From positions 1 to 33,148 of IMG/VR virus record IMGVR_UViG_3300001533_000358: 33,148 nucleotides of DNA, one strand, 5' to 3'. The translations under genes and the position numbers were made by a program. The DNA is from a virus. Shown here piece after piece: positions 7,905 to 15,972 of the stretch (position 1 is the stretch's first letter; each line of letters opens with the position of its first letter). The notes beneath the pieces were generated by a model. It did not search any database and was not told the origin of the DNA. It saw nothing but the letters and a program-made list of their open reading frames with translations.

Positions 7905-9908
7905 TTAAACAAATCCATAAGCCATCGCTGTCTTGTCTTTCCAAATGAAATAAACGAGTGCATCTCCCCAGTCTGGACTCTTGTCTTCTGGATCCTTTAC
8001 TATCTTCCTGTTTGCACTTGTTCGCTCCCATTTCTCGCTGGTCAGCTGTTTTCTTATCTTGTGATGCTCTGGGATGTCTATCATTCCCTCTCTCATGATG
8101 TCTGCCAATCTGAAGTAATTCTCAGCTTTCTTGTTATGAAATATGTCCTTTTTCATAGCTTTTTCTCCATAATGACAGCCTGTGACTGTGATATGCTTTA
8201 AGTTCTTTTCCTTGATGACTTCCCTGATTCTGCTTAATGGTCCACTTCCGATGCCTATTCTGTCTATGTTTATCTTCCCCTTGATTTCCTGTGGAATGTT
8301 GTCTTCTGCCATGCTGATGACTTTCCCTACCACTTGCATCGGCTCACTCTTCGGCTCACTGTAAATATCCACGACTTGGAAGTTGTTATCGTACTCAATC
8401 CCCCATAAAATGACAGTTTCATCCAGTCCTGCTTCTGCTGGATCGCATGAGATTATGTTTGTAAACTTAGCCAGTTCTTCCTGGATAGGCTTCAGTGCTT
8501 GTCTGTACTGGTTTTCCCCCATTTGTCTGCTTTTGGCCTTAATCTCTACCAATTCTTTCAGCAGTTCATCCTGTCTTTCCTTAAAATTAAAAGTCCTTTG
8601 CTCTGCTGCAGTTACCCAGTCCATGCTGAATAAAGCATCATCGCTTTGCTCTGGGAACTTTGATTCATATAAAACTGTAAATTCTAAAGGCAACAAGTCT
8701 TTCTTTTGCTGTTCCACGAACTTCTCTGTTGTCCTGCCCTCGCTTACTGCTTGTCTCCAGCCTATCTGTATCACTTCCCATGCTGGGTCCAGTGTGTGTT
8801 CGTATGCCTTGTTATCTGTGTTCCATGGATTGTACAGCTCTATTTCTATTGCATTCTCTGGATTGTCCCCAAGCATCCTTGAACTCTTTGCAAAGGCAGT
8901 CCTGTTAATTAAGCATGCTTCATCTCGTATTAAAATGTCGCAATTGTGTGTTAAAATTCCATCAACAAAATAATTATTATTATCTTCTACTTCAAAGTTA
9001 TAGGTTTCTGTTGTTGCAGGCAGTCTTTCAATTCTTGTGACAATAACCTCTTCCACATCTCCCTTTTGTAGTTTGTCTTGCAATGGCAACTTGGACGCCT
9101 TCTTGTTATTGTGTTTCCGCATTGATAACATAATGTTGTTGCCATAATTATATTGAAAGCAGTTACATTTAAGTAATTTGTCATTTACACCCACTTCCCT
9201 TGCTTCAACATATCCTTTTCCAACCACATAAACAGGATGATTGTCTGTAACAATCATACTGCCTGATGTGTTTACTATCTTAATCAGCTTTCTTGCAGGA
9301 TTCTTTATTCTATGCTTGATGTTCCGAAACTCACATAATCCTTTTTTATGATTATAACTGTATAACTTTATGTTTTTATTACTTTCAAATAATTTTATAG
9401 CTGTGATTGGTCCTTCATTAGTTATAAGAGTTGCATCTGGAGGCACGCATCCGAATCCCATCAGTCTGTCTGCATCTCCCTCTCCACTAAAAACACGATA
9501 TTCTGCTCCTGTTGTGAATGTCATCCTTTTCCTGCTGGCTTCTTTCCCTATTCTCTCAGTTCCACTCACATAAATTTGAGCCTTGCTAAGAAGTGATTTG
9601 TCTGCTATGATTAATTCTGCTAAGTATTGCCTGATGATTCCTGCTTGTTCTTCCTTTGGTCCTAAAAAGGCAACCTTTGCTGGAATATCAAAATCCAATA
9701 AAAGAGCAATCCCTAATGCCACGCATTGTGTCTTTCCATACCTTGTCATTGCTGATATGCTCAGTTTCTTAACTTCCAAGAATGCTATCTTTCGGACTAT
9801 CTCTGTTTGTCCTGGACTTAAATCGAAGCCCCACTTGTGTTTCACTATAATGTCTACTCGCTTGTTCTGTACTGCCCAATCTATAAGTTCCTTATCAGTT
9901 GGATTCAT
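7905..9908 (-). CDS. terminase large subunit containing a mini-intein
   Basis: This is the packaging motor and head-filling nuclease. The 667-residue precursor contains an intein at residues 154-322; the spliced protein would have 498 residues, normal for TerL. The ATPase has a Walker A variant 'SAMTRYGKTQ' (Lys59, Thr60) and Walker B 'ILIRDEA' (Asp329, Glu330). The nuclease domain has 'IISCDPAEAGLDETVILWG' (Asp489), 'INIDRIGIGSG' (Asp549) and 'SPDWGDALVYF' (Asp649). The gene overlaps the preceding small gene by a few bases and is followed by the portal with its own late promoter. Confidence 0.93.
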   Translation of the reverse strand: MNPTDKELIDWAVQNKRVDIIVKHKWGFDLSPGQTEIVRKIAFLEVKKLSISAMTRYGKTQCVALGIALLLDFDIPAKVAFLGPKEEQAGIIRQYLAELIIADKSLLSKAQIYVSGTERIGKEASRKRMTFTTGAEYRVFSGEGDADRLMGFGCVPPDATLITNEGPITAIKLFESNKNIKLYSYNHKKGLCEFRNIKHRIKNPARKLIKIVNTSGSMIVTDNHPVYVVGKGYVEAREVGVNDKLLKCNCFQYNYGNNIMLSMRKHNNKKASKLPLQDKLQKGDVEEVIVTRIERLPATTETYNFEVEDNNNYFVDGILTHNCDILIRDEACLINRTAFAKSSRMLGDNPENAIEIELYNPWNTDNKAYEHTLDPAWEVIQIGWRQAVSEGRTTEKFVEQQKKDLLPLEFTVLYESKFPEQSDDALFSMDWVTAAEQRTFNFKERQDELLKELVEIKAKSRQMGENQYRQALKPIQEELAKFTNIISCDPAEAGLDETVILWGIEYDNNFQVVDIYSEPKSEPMQVVGKVISMAEDNIPQEIKGKINIDRIGIGSGPLSRIREVIKEKNLKHITVTGCHYGEKAMKKDIFHNKKAENYFRLADIMREGMIDIPEHHKIRKQLTSEKWERTSANRKIVKDPEDKSPDWGDALVYFIWKDKTAMAYGFV
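8943..9449 (-). mobile_element. mini-intein (Hint domain) in the large terminase
   Basis: The segment encodes residues Cys154 to Asn322. Block A is 'CVPPDATLITNEGPI', block B 'TDNHPVYV' (Thr and His conserved), block F/G 'YNFEVEDNNNYFVDGILTHN', followed by Cys323 as +1 residue. All splicing residues (Cys1, Thr/His, His-Asn, Cys+1) are present. At 169 residues there is no room for a LAGLIDADG or HNH endonuclease. It sits directly before the Walker B strand, a conserved site. Its DNA is more AT-rich than the flanking exteins. Confidence 0.93.
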
Positions 9909-10071
9909 CCCCAGCCCCTTTCTTGTTCTTTTGCTCTATGCTCCACATCTTGTTCTGAACATCTTTCCAAACATGACCAATAAATCCCCCTGCTGGTCCT
10001 TTCAGTTCTTTGCTCTTTTCCTGCATCTTCTTTGCATGATCCTTTAATTCATCCCATGATTCCTTGTTCAT
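9895..10071 (-). CDS. hypothetical small charged protein upstream of terL
   Basis: This protein has 58 residues from the ATG at 10071, which overlaps the previous stop as ATGA; an in-frame ATG two codons earlier (10077) is also possible. It is helical and Lys/Glu-rich ('ESWDELKDHAKKMQEKSKELKG') with a 'PAGGFIGHVWKDVQNKMW' middle. It overlaps the terL start by 14 nt. It lies inside the packaging cluster; its role is unknown. Confidence 0.65.
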   Translation of the reverse strand: MNKESWDELKDHAKKMQEKSKELKGPAGGFIGHVWKDVQNKMWSIEQKNKKGAGDESN

Positions 10072-10328
10072 CTCCATCCCCTCTTTGCATCTTCAATCGC
10101 TATGTCTATCCTGGCATCCACTCTTTGCCTTAAATATGGCCATAACTTCTCCACCAGTTCCCTTGAGTCTTCTTGTTTTGCTTCCTGTTTTGGCTCTGGA
10201 GCCTCTGTTTTGCGAGAATTTGCGAATATTAAGCTGTCTATTGCCTTATTGATGTCTGGATTAATCTTCTTTAATTCATCCAGTAGCCTTATCTCAATCG
10301 CTCTTGGTATCTTCTTTGGTTTGGTCAT
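10068..10328 (-). CDS. hypothetical protein between terS and terL
   Basis: This 86-residue protein has GAGG 7 nt before the ATG. It overlaps the small terminase end by 35 nt and is ATGA-coupled to the next gene. It is helical and basic, with a Glu/Pro/Lys linker near residues 40-53 and 'LWPYLRQRVDARIDIAIEDA' at the C-terminus. Coupling to both sides suggests a packaging accessory. No family is recognised. Confidence 0.7.
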   Translation of the reverse strand: MTKPKKIPRAIEIRLLDELKKINPDINKAIDSLIFANSRKTEAPEPKQEAKQEDSRELVEKLWPYLRQRVDARIDIAIEDAKRGWR

Positions 10329-10800
10329 TTAAAAGCCTCGTTTTGTTGTTCTTGAATTTATCAATGACTTCTGGGAAGTGTCTCCTGATGCTGTCTGCTA
10401 TTGTGGTCACTCCCTCAATCACATTCGTATTCTGTATTGCCACTGCAGGCATGTCCTGTGGAATTATCCCTATTAACTGCCTCTTCTTGATGTCCATCTT
10501 CTCTTCTTCCTGGAGCAGTTGCAAGGCTCTTGCCCTTTCAGTCTTAGTGCTTTTTGGATCCAGTGCGATTGTCCACATCTGTTTTACTCGCTTGTTTCGT
10601 TCTGCTTGCATCTGAGCTATGCTTTTCTCTGTGTTTGTTCGCATCTGCTCTATTAACTCACTTCTGCCCCTGTCAATATCACACACCACTGTTCTTCTTG
10701 TTACACCTAATTGATGAGCTATTTCTTCCTGAGTGTAGCCAGTAACCAATAAATCCATTACTTGCCTCATCCTTTGGTCCCTTTCTTCTTTCGTAGCCAT
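10294..10800 (-). CDS. terminase small subunit, HTH
   Basis: This 168-residue protein probably recognises viral DNA for packaging and passes it to TerL. Residues 10-45 form a helix-turn-helix ('LLVTGYTQEEIAHQLGVTRR' with 'TVVCDIDRGR' as recognition region), followed by a long coiled helix (50-105) typical of small-terminase oligomerisation. The tail is basic. There is no clear ribosome site before the ATG. It is two genes upstream of TerL. A plain HTH regulator is the alternative, but position favours terminase. Confidence 0.8.
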   Translation of the reverse strand: MATKEERDQRMRQVMDLLVTGYTQEEIAHQLGVTRRTVVCDIDRGRSELIEQMRTNTEKSIAQMQAERNKRVKQMWTIALDPKSTKTERARALQLLQEEEKMDIKKRQLIGIIPQDMPAVAIQNTNVIEGVTTIADSIRRHFPEVIDKFKNNKTRLLNDQTKEDTKSD

Positions 10801-10935
10801 TTTTGTGTAATTTGTGAAGTTTTCAATTATTCGTCAAGTCTTGATGAAGGTCATATTTGTCTTATCTGCTTTTTATCTTCATCTATAATACTATTAGTTG
10901 AAGGTATGTATGTATATATGTCTTTTTTATCTTCA
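10801..10935. promoter_or_regulatory. intergenic repeats upstream of the small terminase
   Basis: This 135-base AT-rich gap has two direct copies of a 14-base element (GATGAAGATAAAAA on the minus strand, at 10870-10883 and 10924-10937). An inverted GATGAAG/CTTCATC copy is at about 10841-10847. A TATA-like CATATATAC (near 10911-10919) lies between. It could be the promoter of the packaging genes, a binding site for the small terminase (pac/cos-like), or both. There is no coding signal. Confidence 0.4.
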
Positions 10936-12204
10936 TCAATCATTGATGTTTATGTGAAGTCTTTCTGCGATTGCTTTAATCACATTAACTGTCACTGCAT
11001 TCCCCATCATGTTGTATCTTTGATTGTCTGATATTTCCACGATTGAGCCATCTTCTTCTTCGCCATACTTTGTCCAGTCATCTGGAAATCCCTGCAGTCT
11101 TTCACATTCCTTTGGTGTGAGCTTTCGTATCCTTGTTCCTGATTCCACTGCTTGTGAGCTTCCTGTGTCCAAGCAATAAGTCTCATTTACCTTGCTTATG
11201 TGTCCACTTCCCCCTGCCTTTGGATTCTTTTTAAGGCTTGGTCTGTCTGCACTCCTTGTTTGTAAGCTGTGAACAATGACTCCGTTTGGTTGTGATGCTC
11301 TTAGTGTGTATGCTTCTTCTCCTGCTTTTTTTTGACTGTTACCGAAGTTCTTACTTTGTCCCAGTTGTGTGGGTACGACTACATTTGTGACATCTGTCTT
11401 TCCTATTGCCATAAGTGTTGGGCTTATCTCATCTGGTGTCTTGAAGTGGTCTCCCCATCGCTTCTTGTTGTTTTCCAGCTCATCCTTTGTTTGCTTTAGT
11501 TCCTTTTTGACACTTATCTTTGTTTCCTGCCACCCCCTTGTTTTCAAGTGGAGAGTTGGAGCAATTCCCTTTGTGTCATAGATTCTGCTGATTTCCCTAT
11601 CGCTCTTTTGATGATAGACTATCTCTTTTCCTTGCTCAGTTCCTTTAGCTTCTGTATCGCTTCCTCTGATAGGAAATATTTTTCGTCTACTTCTTCCTCT
11701 AATATATCCAATAATGAAGATTCTTTCCCTGTTCTGTGGGACTCCATGATGTTTGCTATTAAGCAATTGCCATTCTGCATCATACCCCAGTTCATCCATA
11801 GTTTTGAGGATAGTGGATAATGTACGCCCCTCTTCATGACTGAGTAGCCCCTTGACATTCTCAAAGAATAGAATACTGGGTTTCTTGCTTTCAGTAATCC
11901 TCGCAAGTTCATAAAAAAGTGTCCCCCTCGTATCTTTAAAGCCCATTCGTTTTCCAGCAATTGAGAAAGCCTGGCAAGGAAATCCACCACATAAGATGTC
12001 GAAGTCTGGGAGTTCTTCTGCCTTGATTTGTGTAATGTCCCCATAGTTTTTTACCCCTTTAAATTTATGTCTTAGTACCTTGCTTGAATGTGGATTGATT
12101 TCTGAAAAGCCTACACACTCTGCTCCTGGTATTCCTGCTTGTATTCCCAGTTCGAATCCACCCACTCCTGTGAATGTACTGAAGTATTTTACAGTTCGCT
12201 CCAT
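10936..12204 (-). CDS. C5-cytosine DNA methyltransferase
   Basis: The 422-residue enzyme transfers a methyl group from S-adenosylmethionine to cytosine C5, likely protecting viral DNA from host restriction. Motif I is 'FTGVGGFELG' (residues 11-20), motif IV 'GGFPCQAFS' with catalytic Cys77, motif VI 'FFENV' (114-118), motif VIII 'QNRERIFIIGYI', and motifs IX/X are in 'LTPKECERLQGFPDDW' and 'NMMGNAVTVNVIKAI'. The target-recognition region lies between about 185 and 340. It overlaps the adenine methyltransferase gene by 16 nt. No restriction enzyme gene is nearby, so it is an orphan enzyme. Confidence 0.93.
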   Translation of the reverse strand: MERTVKYFSTFTGVGGFELGIQAGIPGAECVGFSEINPHSSKVLRHKFKGVKNYGDITQIKAEELPDFDILCGGFPCQAFSIAGKRMGFKDTRGTLFYELARITESKKPSILFFENVKGLLSHEEGRTLSTILKTMDELGYDAEWQLLNSKHHGVPQNRERIFIIGYIRGRSRRKIFPIRGSDTEAKGTEQGKEIVYHQKSDREISRIYDTKGIAPTLHLKTRGWQETKISVKKELKQTKDELENNKKRWGDHFKTPDEISPTLMAIGKTDVTNVVVPTQLGQSKNFGNSQKKAGEEAYTLRASQPNGVIVHSLQTRSADRPSLKKNPKAGGSGHISKVNETYCLDTGSSQAVESGTRIRKLTPKECERLQGFPDDWTKYGEEEDGSIVEISDNQRYNMMGNAVTVNVIKAIAERLHININD

Positions 12205-13505
12205 TTTTTGCCATCAGATTCTCTCACTGGATCCTTTTCTGTGTACTTTGCCCATCTTGTCAATATAACATCTGCATACTTCTCATCGATTTCCATCGCA
12301 TAGCAAACTCTTCCACTCGTTTCACATGCCATCAGTGTGCTTCCACTTCTTGCACATGGCTCTATTACCACTTCGTTTGGTCTGCTGCTGTTCTTGATTA
12401 GTCTCTTGCTTAGTCCTACTGGCTTCTGTGTGCTGTGTAAGTACTCACTGCTTGGATCCTTTTTCTCCTTTAATAAATCGCTATCTTGTCTGATGGTTGC
12501 TATCATCTGAATTAACTCTTCTTTTTTGAGCTTCTCCAAATCTTCAACTGTGCTATTCAAGATTACTGTCTTGTGTGTTCTGTCTCCATACCATGTTGGC
12601 TGATGGTCTGTTTTCCTGCAGTAAAGTATCGGCTCATGTGTCCAGTGATAGTCTGAGTGTCCCAGCACATGCCCTTTCTCCCATATTAAAGTCTGCTTGA
12701 TTACCAAGTCTGCCTGGTTTAATGCTGTTTCGAATATGATGTGATTCACACTCGCATAGCATGTGTATATTGCTCCCTTGTCCTTTAAATGCTTTGATAC
12801 ATTCTTGAAAATGCTATTTAAAAAAGTGAATAGTTCATCTGTCCTTAAATCATCATTTTGTAATACATCCCATGCTCTGCCATTCGGATTGTTCGTTCCC
12901 TTGTAACTTACGCTATATGGAGGATCTGTCCAGCATAGGTCTGCTTTGGTCTTGTTCATTAACTTGTCGAAGTCTTCTTCGCTTGTGCTGTCTCCCACCA
13001 TTAGTCTGTGCTTGTCAAGTAGCCATACTTCTCCCTTTTGTGTTTTTGGTTTGTTTGGAGTGCTTGGGACCACATCGATTAATTGGTCTTTTGTTTCTTG
13101 CTCCTGGCTTCTTAGAATATCATCAAGTATTGGCTCATCGAATCCTGTAAGTGTTAAATCCACCCCTTTTTCCTGTAATTCCTGCAATAAATTAAAGAGC
13201 TTAGTATCATCCCAGTCTCCACTTATCTCGTTCAGTGCTACATTCAGCAGGCTTTCCTTGTCTTCTGTTAAATCCACATATACGCATGGTACTTGTGTCA
13301 TTCCCAGTTTCTTTGCTGCTTCCAGTCTTTGATGCCCACCGATTACTACATTGTACCTTGTATCGTTCTTGTTTACGATTATTGGATCTACGAATCCGAA
13401 CTCTTGAATACTTCGCATTAATTTCTGCTGTTCCTTTTTTGTGATTGTTCTTGGATTCTTCTCGTTTGCTTTTAGTTCCTTGATTTCAACTTGTGTTATT
13501 TCCAT
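12189..13505 (-). CDS. ParB-like domain fused to N6-adenine (or N4-cytosine) DNA methyltransferase
   Basis: The protein has 438 residues from the ATG at 13505, chosen for GGGGGA upstream; an ATG at 13589 would overlap the previous gene heavily. Residues 1-95 are ParB/sulfiredoxin-like ('KNPRTITKKEQQ', 'VVIGGHQRLEAAKKLG'). Residues 155-438 are a beta-class methyltransferase with 'DLCWTDPPYSVSY' (DPPY at 194-197), a 'HSTQKPVGLSKRLI' motif and an S-adenosylmethionine site 'EPCARSGSTLMACE'. This last differs from the usual DPF.GSGST at its first residues but keeps GST. Such fusions are common in tailed viruses and usually act as orphan methylases. Confidence 0.92.
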   Translation of the reverse strand: MEITQVEIKELKANEKNPRTITKKEQQKLMRSIQEFGFVDPIIVNKNDTRYNVVIGGHQRLEAAKKLGMTQVPCVYVDLTEDKESLLNVALNEISGDWDDTKLFNLLQELQEKGVDLTLTGFDEPILDDILRSQEQETKDQLIDVVPSTPNKPKTQKGEVWLLDKHRLMVGDSTSEEDFDKLMNKTKADLCWTDPPYSVSYKGTNNPNGRAWDVLQNDDLRTDELFTFLNSIFKNVSKHLKDKGAIYTCYASVNHIIFETALNQADLVIKQTLIWEKGHVLGHSDYHWTHEPILYCRKTDHQPTWYGDRTHKTVILNSTVEDLEKLKKEELIQMIATIRQDSDLLKEKKDPSSEYLHSTQKPVGLSKRLIKNSSRPNEVVIEPCARSGSTLMACETSGRVCYAMEIDEKYADVILTRWAKYTEKDPVRESDGKKWSEL

Positions 13506-13758
13506 TGGTCTTTCCCCCTTGTGTTTCATACTCTGGCTTGTTGAATGGGCATCCTTTGAAATTCTTTTTAATGACTTTCCTGAATCCACAATAAACCAGC
13601 CCTCTTTCTGTCTTGCCTATGATTACTCCTACTCTGTTTTCATAAATCCTACAGTAGGTCTTTCCTGGCTTCTGCTCATCATCCACTAAATAAGGACATC
13701 GTTTGACTTCCCCATAAGCTGTAAAATGACAGCATTGGCCACATTGTTTGCATTCCAT
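13486..13758 (-). CDS. small Cys-rich protein of the YkgJ/CxxCxxC type
   Basis: This 90-residue protein starts with 'MECKQCGQCCHFTAYGEVKRCPYL' and contains further Cys ('YCRIYENR', 'YCGFRK', 'GCPFN'). This is the pattern of YkgJ-like putative zinc or iron chelate domains. Its role in viruses is unknown. No clear ribosome site precedes the ATG. It overlaps the methyltransferase start by 20 nt. Confidence 0.75.
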   Translation of the reverse strand: MECKQCGQCCHFTAYGEVKRCPYLVDDEQKPGKTYCRIYENRVGVIIGKTERGLVYCGFRKVIKKNFKGCPFNKPEYETQGGKTNGNNTS

Positions 13759-13776
13759 TTTGATTATGAAGAGGAG

Positions 13777-13848
13777 CTATTGTACTGCCTTGAAGCAAGT
13801 AGCACGCAGAAGAGGTGAGTAAACTGCGATTATGGCACTTCTTAGCAT
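13777..13848 (-). CDS. possible 23-residue microprotein
   Basis: The short frame fills most of the only gap between 13758 and 13868. GGGGAG lies 8 nt before its ATG, which is the main support. It is hydrophobic and basic with one Cys. It could equally be non-coding leader sequence. Confidence 0.25.
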   Translation of the reverse strand: MLRSAIIAVYSPLLRATCFKAVQ

Positions 13849-13867
13849 CTATACTGCTCCCCTTGTT

Positions 13868-14113
13868 TTACTCCTCGCCTGTGCAATAAAACTCATCTAA
13901 TGCATCGCCAAATACACAGATTTCTCTTTCGTTATCCACATACATGAACTCCTCGTTTGCACATACATGAAAATTGCACCCCTCTGTTTCCTGGTTGTTT
14001 ATGCTGGTTGTTATAAATGCTGTTGCAATTATGTACTGAATTATTATGATCATAAAAAAGACCATTATCAGCAATCCTACTTTCACGCTATCCTTTTTGT
14101 TTAGTTTTACCAT
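13868..14113 (-). CDS. small membrane protein with extracellular Cys-rich tail
   Basis: This 81-residue protein has a Lys-rich N-terminus, one hydrophobic helix (residues 12-36, 'VGLLIMVFFMIIIIQYIIATAF'), and an acidic 40-residue C-terminal part with four Cys ('GCNFHVCANEEFM', 'ICVFGDALDEFYCTG'). The positive-inside rule puts the tail outside the cell. It could be a superinfection-exclusion, receptor-masking or holin-like protein; the sequence does not decide. It overlaps the previous 40-residue gene by 26 nt. Confidence 0.7.
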   Translation of the reverse strand: MVKLNKKDSVKVGLLIMVFFMIIIIQYIIATAFITTSINNQETEGCNFHVCANEEFMYVDNEREICVFGDALDEFYCTGEE

Positions 14114-14210
14114 CTTTTTTCTTGTCCCCTTTGTTCTTATGCACTTCGAACTCTTCTGCTTCTAATTCTTCAGAGTCTTCCTTGATTCGCTTTGTTTCGA
14201 CCTTTGTCAT
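14088..14210 (-). CDS. 40-residue charged microprotein
   Basis: The ATG overlaps the previous stop as ATGA (14207-14210), as in many gene pairs here. The product is very charged: Glu-rich from residues 11-22, then Lys-rich (13 Lys in all). No fold is recognisable. It also overlaps the membrane-protein gene that follows. Confidence 0.5.
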   Translation of the reverse strand: MTKVETKRIKEDSEELEAEEFEVHKNKGDKKKDGKTKQKG

Positions 14211-14362
14211 TTTGTCTCCAGCTCCCTCACACCAGTCACATGCAATAAGAATTTCTCCCAGCTCAGACTCTTGTACCCAAGTTCCTCTGCCAGTCTTTCC
14301 TTTGCTTGTTTCATCGCTTGATGATCTTCATCGCTGAATGCTTCATTCATTCGTTTGACCAT
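14207..14362 (-). CDS. 51-residue small protein
   Basis: The ATG is preceded by GGGGGA. The product contains 'FSDEDHQAMKQAKERLAEEL' and 'SWEKFLLHVTGV', compatible with two short helices. It is a plausible real gene because it is flanked by coupled starts on both sides. No family is recognised. Confidence 0.55.
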   Translation of the reverse strand: MVKRMNEAFSDEDHQAMKQAKERLAEELGYKSLSWEKFLLHVTGVRELETK

Positions 14363-14429
14363 TTTGTCCCCCTGAGTGTTTTAATAAGAAGTAGTTACTA
14401 TTAGTTAGTCTCACATCTTCTCGTTTCAT
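14343..14429 (-). CDS. possible 28-residue leader-type microprotein
   Basis: It starts at an ATG carrying the shared early-gene signature (AGGAGATACGAATG), which is good evidence of translation. The product begins 'MKREDVRLTNSNYF'. It overlaps the next gene by 20 nt, so it may mainly couple translation to it. Confidence 0.4.
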   Translation of the reverse strand: MKREDVRLTNSNYFLLKHSGGQNGQTNE

Positions 14430-14445
14430 TCGTATCTCCTTTGAT

Positions 14446-14697
14446 TCAAGAGAAAGCCATTAATGTTCCCATATTGACTCGCTTCTCAATTACTTCGATT
14501 GCTTTAAATTCCTTGAAATAATCAATCGATAGTGTTTTGTTATTCTTGTAAGCATAGCTTACTCTATTATCATCTCTGTAATCCCTATATAATTGGATTC
14601 CATTCTCCAGTTGCTTCATGAATAAGGCTTCCTTGATTTCTATAAAGCCCAAGTCTTCCAAGTGTTTTCTCTGTATCATTTTAGTTGATTGATTCAT
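14446..14697 (-). CDS. hypothetical protein with its own TATA promoter
   Basis: This 83-residue, alpha/beta protein has many aromatic residues ('LYRDYRDDNRVSYAYKNN', 'LSIDYFKEFKAIEVIEKR'). It begins about 30-38 nt after a good TATA box, so it may be expressed on its own. There is no recognisable motif, signal peptide or membrane segment. Confidence 0.7.
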   Translation of the reverse strand: MNQSTKMIQRKHLEDLGFIEIKEALFMKQLENGIQLYRDYRDDNRVSYAYKNNKTLSIDYFKEFKAIEVIEKRVNMGTLMAFS

Positions 14698-14726
14698 CTT
14701 AGTTATTACCTATTAATACTACGCAA

Positions 14727-15164
14727 CTATATAAATGTTTCGATTGACACTTCTGTTCTTGGTTGTTCGCTGTATTCCTTGCTGCAATTAAGCTCTATTA
14801 TCTGGCTGTCATCTATAAAGAATATCTTGTTTAAGCTGTCCAGCACTAATTTCGCCATGTTGTCTATGTCTGGTTTCTTGGTCCAGTGTATGTATTTCTT
14901 TGGGAGACTCTTTGGTCTGCTCTTATAAAACCTAATTGTTACCTTGATTGCTCCTGTGAATGGTGTCTCTGGCTTGAACTTGATTGCCTGTTGTATGAAT
15001 GACTCTTCAGCTTGTCTTGTCTCTTTAGGAGTGTAGACTTGGGGGAATTTCCCCCTCATCGCCACTTTCGGTCTGCCTTTCGCTATCGGCTCTCCGAATA
15101 TTGTCATTGTCACACCAGTCTGTGAGCTTGGAACATTTCCTTTGTGCATCGTAGCTGATTCCAT
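14727..15164 (-). CDS. rusA: RusA-like Holliday junction resolvase
   Basis: This 145-residue protein likely cuts four-way DNA junctions formed during recombination and replication of viral DNA, clearing them before packaging. The RusA signature is complete: 'GEPIAKGRPKVA' near the start, 'KPDIDNMAKLVLDSLN' and 'FFIDDSQI', containing the acidic residues that bind metal. The core starts at the internal Met20; the ATG at 15164 is only a few bases after the previous stop. It fits with the annealing protein and exonuclease upstream. Confidence 0.92.
   Translation of the reverse strand: MESATMHKGNVPSSQTGVTMTIFGEPIAKGRPKVAMRGKFPQVYTPKETRQAEESFIQQAIKFKPETPFTGAIKVTIRFYKSRPKSLPKKYIHWTKKPDIDNMAKLVLDSLNKIFFIDDSQIIELNCSKEYSEQPRTEVSIETFI
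14728..14745 (-). promoter_or_regulatory. TATA promoter for 14446-14697
   Basis: The minus strand reads CGAAACA then TTTATATA (14728-14735), a good archaeal BRE plus TATA. It lies at the end of the rusA gene and 31-38 nt before the ATG at 14697. The late motif TTATGCTCAA is absent, so this is probably an early or constitutive promoter. Confidence 0.65.
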
Positions 15165-15167
15165 TCT

Positions 15168-15683
15168 TCATTTTATGATTCCTTTTCGTTTCAACTTCAT
15201 CATTGCCTTTAATACTGCTGTTTTCTCTTCAGTTGATAATCTTTGCATCACTTCATCCTTTCTTTCCTGCTTTGTTCTGTGCCAAATGTTAAACCACCAG
15301 CCCTCATCAAGTTCTTTCTCTTTCAGCTTGTTTTGTAGTGATTTAGTCAGCCCATCAATTAACATCTCATCGTATGCTTTTTTGGCTTTCTTTTCAGACT
15401 CTTCTGCAAGTGGCTTCAATTTCTCGATTTCCTTTTGTATCTTCTCTTCCTGCTCTTTCATCTTTTTTAGATGATCTTCACTCATCGCTTTCCTGGTATT
15501 TTCCAGTGCTTGTTCGTTCTGCCTTAGCAAACTTATAAACTCTCTTGCTGGCCATGTAAATTCCAAGACTTGTGTCTGTGTGCTTATCACTGTGCCATCT
15601 TCAAGTATCTTGTACTCATGCTTTAGCTCTTTTTGTTCTACCTTTTGTGGTGTTGGTTTTATTTCTTCATTGTTTTGCATCAT
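15168..15683 (-). CDS. hypothetical coiled-coil protein
   Basis: This 171-residue protein has a beta-like N-terminus (residues 20-45, 'YKILEDGTVISTQTQVLEF'). A long charged coiled coil follows (about 50-125), then a Trp-rich turn ('DEGWWFNIWHRTKQERKDEV') and a basic end. Overlap with the preceding winged-helix gene suggests a shared function. No family is recognised. Confidence 0.75.
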   Translation of the reverse strand: MMQNNEEIKPTPQKVEQKELKHEYKILEDGTVISTQTQVLEFTWPAREFISLLRQNEQALENTRKAMSEDHLKKMKEQEEKIQKEIEKLKPLAEESEKKAKKAYDEMLIDGLTKSLQNKLKEKELDEGWWFNIWHRTKQERKDEVMQRLSTEEKTAVLKAMMKLKRKGIIK

Positions 15684-15972
15684 TTTTCTTTTCCCCTATT
15701 GCTTTTTTGTAAGAATCCCAGTTGTCTACGATTCCCATAATTTCTCCAAATCTTTCAGCAAGTATCTTGCCTTTCTCTGTGAGTGTTATTTGATAATCCC
15801 TGCCTGGTTTTTCCTTGTTTATTACATCTTCCTTGTGTAGCTGGTCCAGTACGATCCTTAAGTGTCCTGAATTAACTCCTATCGTTTTTGCCAAGTCATC
15901 TATCTGTGACTTTTTCCCATTCATCAATACCAATAATTTGGCATATTTCTCGTTATACACGAATCTTTTCAT
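15667..15972 (-). CDS. winged helix-turn-helix DNA-binding protein
   Basis: This 101-residue protein has an HTH at residues 19-55 ('SQIDDLAKTIGVNSGHLRIVLDQL') and a wing ('VINKEKPGRDYQITLTEKG'), the layout of MarR/ArsR-like regulators of archaea. It is a candidate transcription factor for the viral gene switch. It is ATGA-coupled to the previous gene. Confidence 0.8.
   Translation of the reverse strand: MKRFVYNEKYAKLLVLMNGKKSQIDDLAKTIGVNSGHLRIVLDQLHKEDVINKEKPGRDYQITLTEKGKILAERFGEIMGIVDNWDSYKKAIGEKKNDAKQ

Noticed and set aside
11619-12044. A 141-codon minus-strand frame inside the C5 methyltransferase gene
   Set aside because: It lies wholly within a gene with complete methyltransferase motifs in another frame and has no motif of its own.
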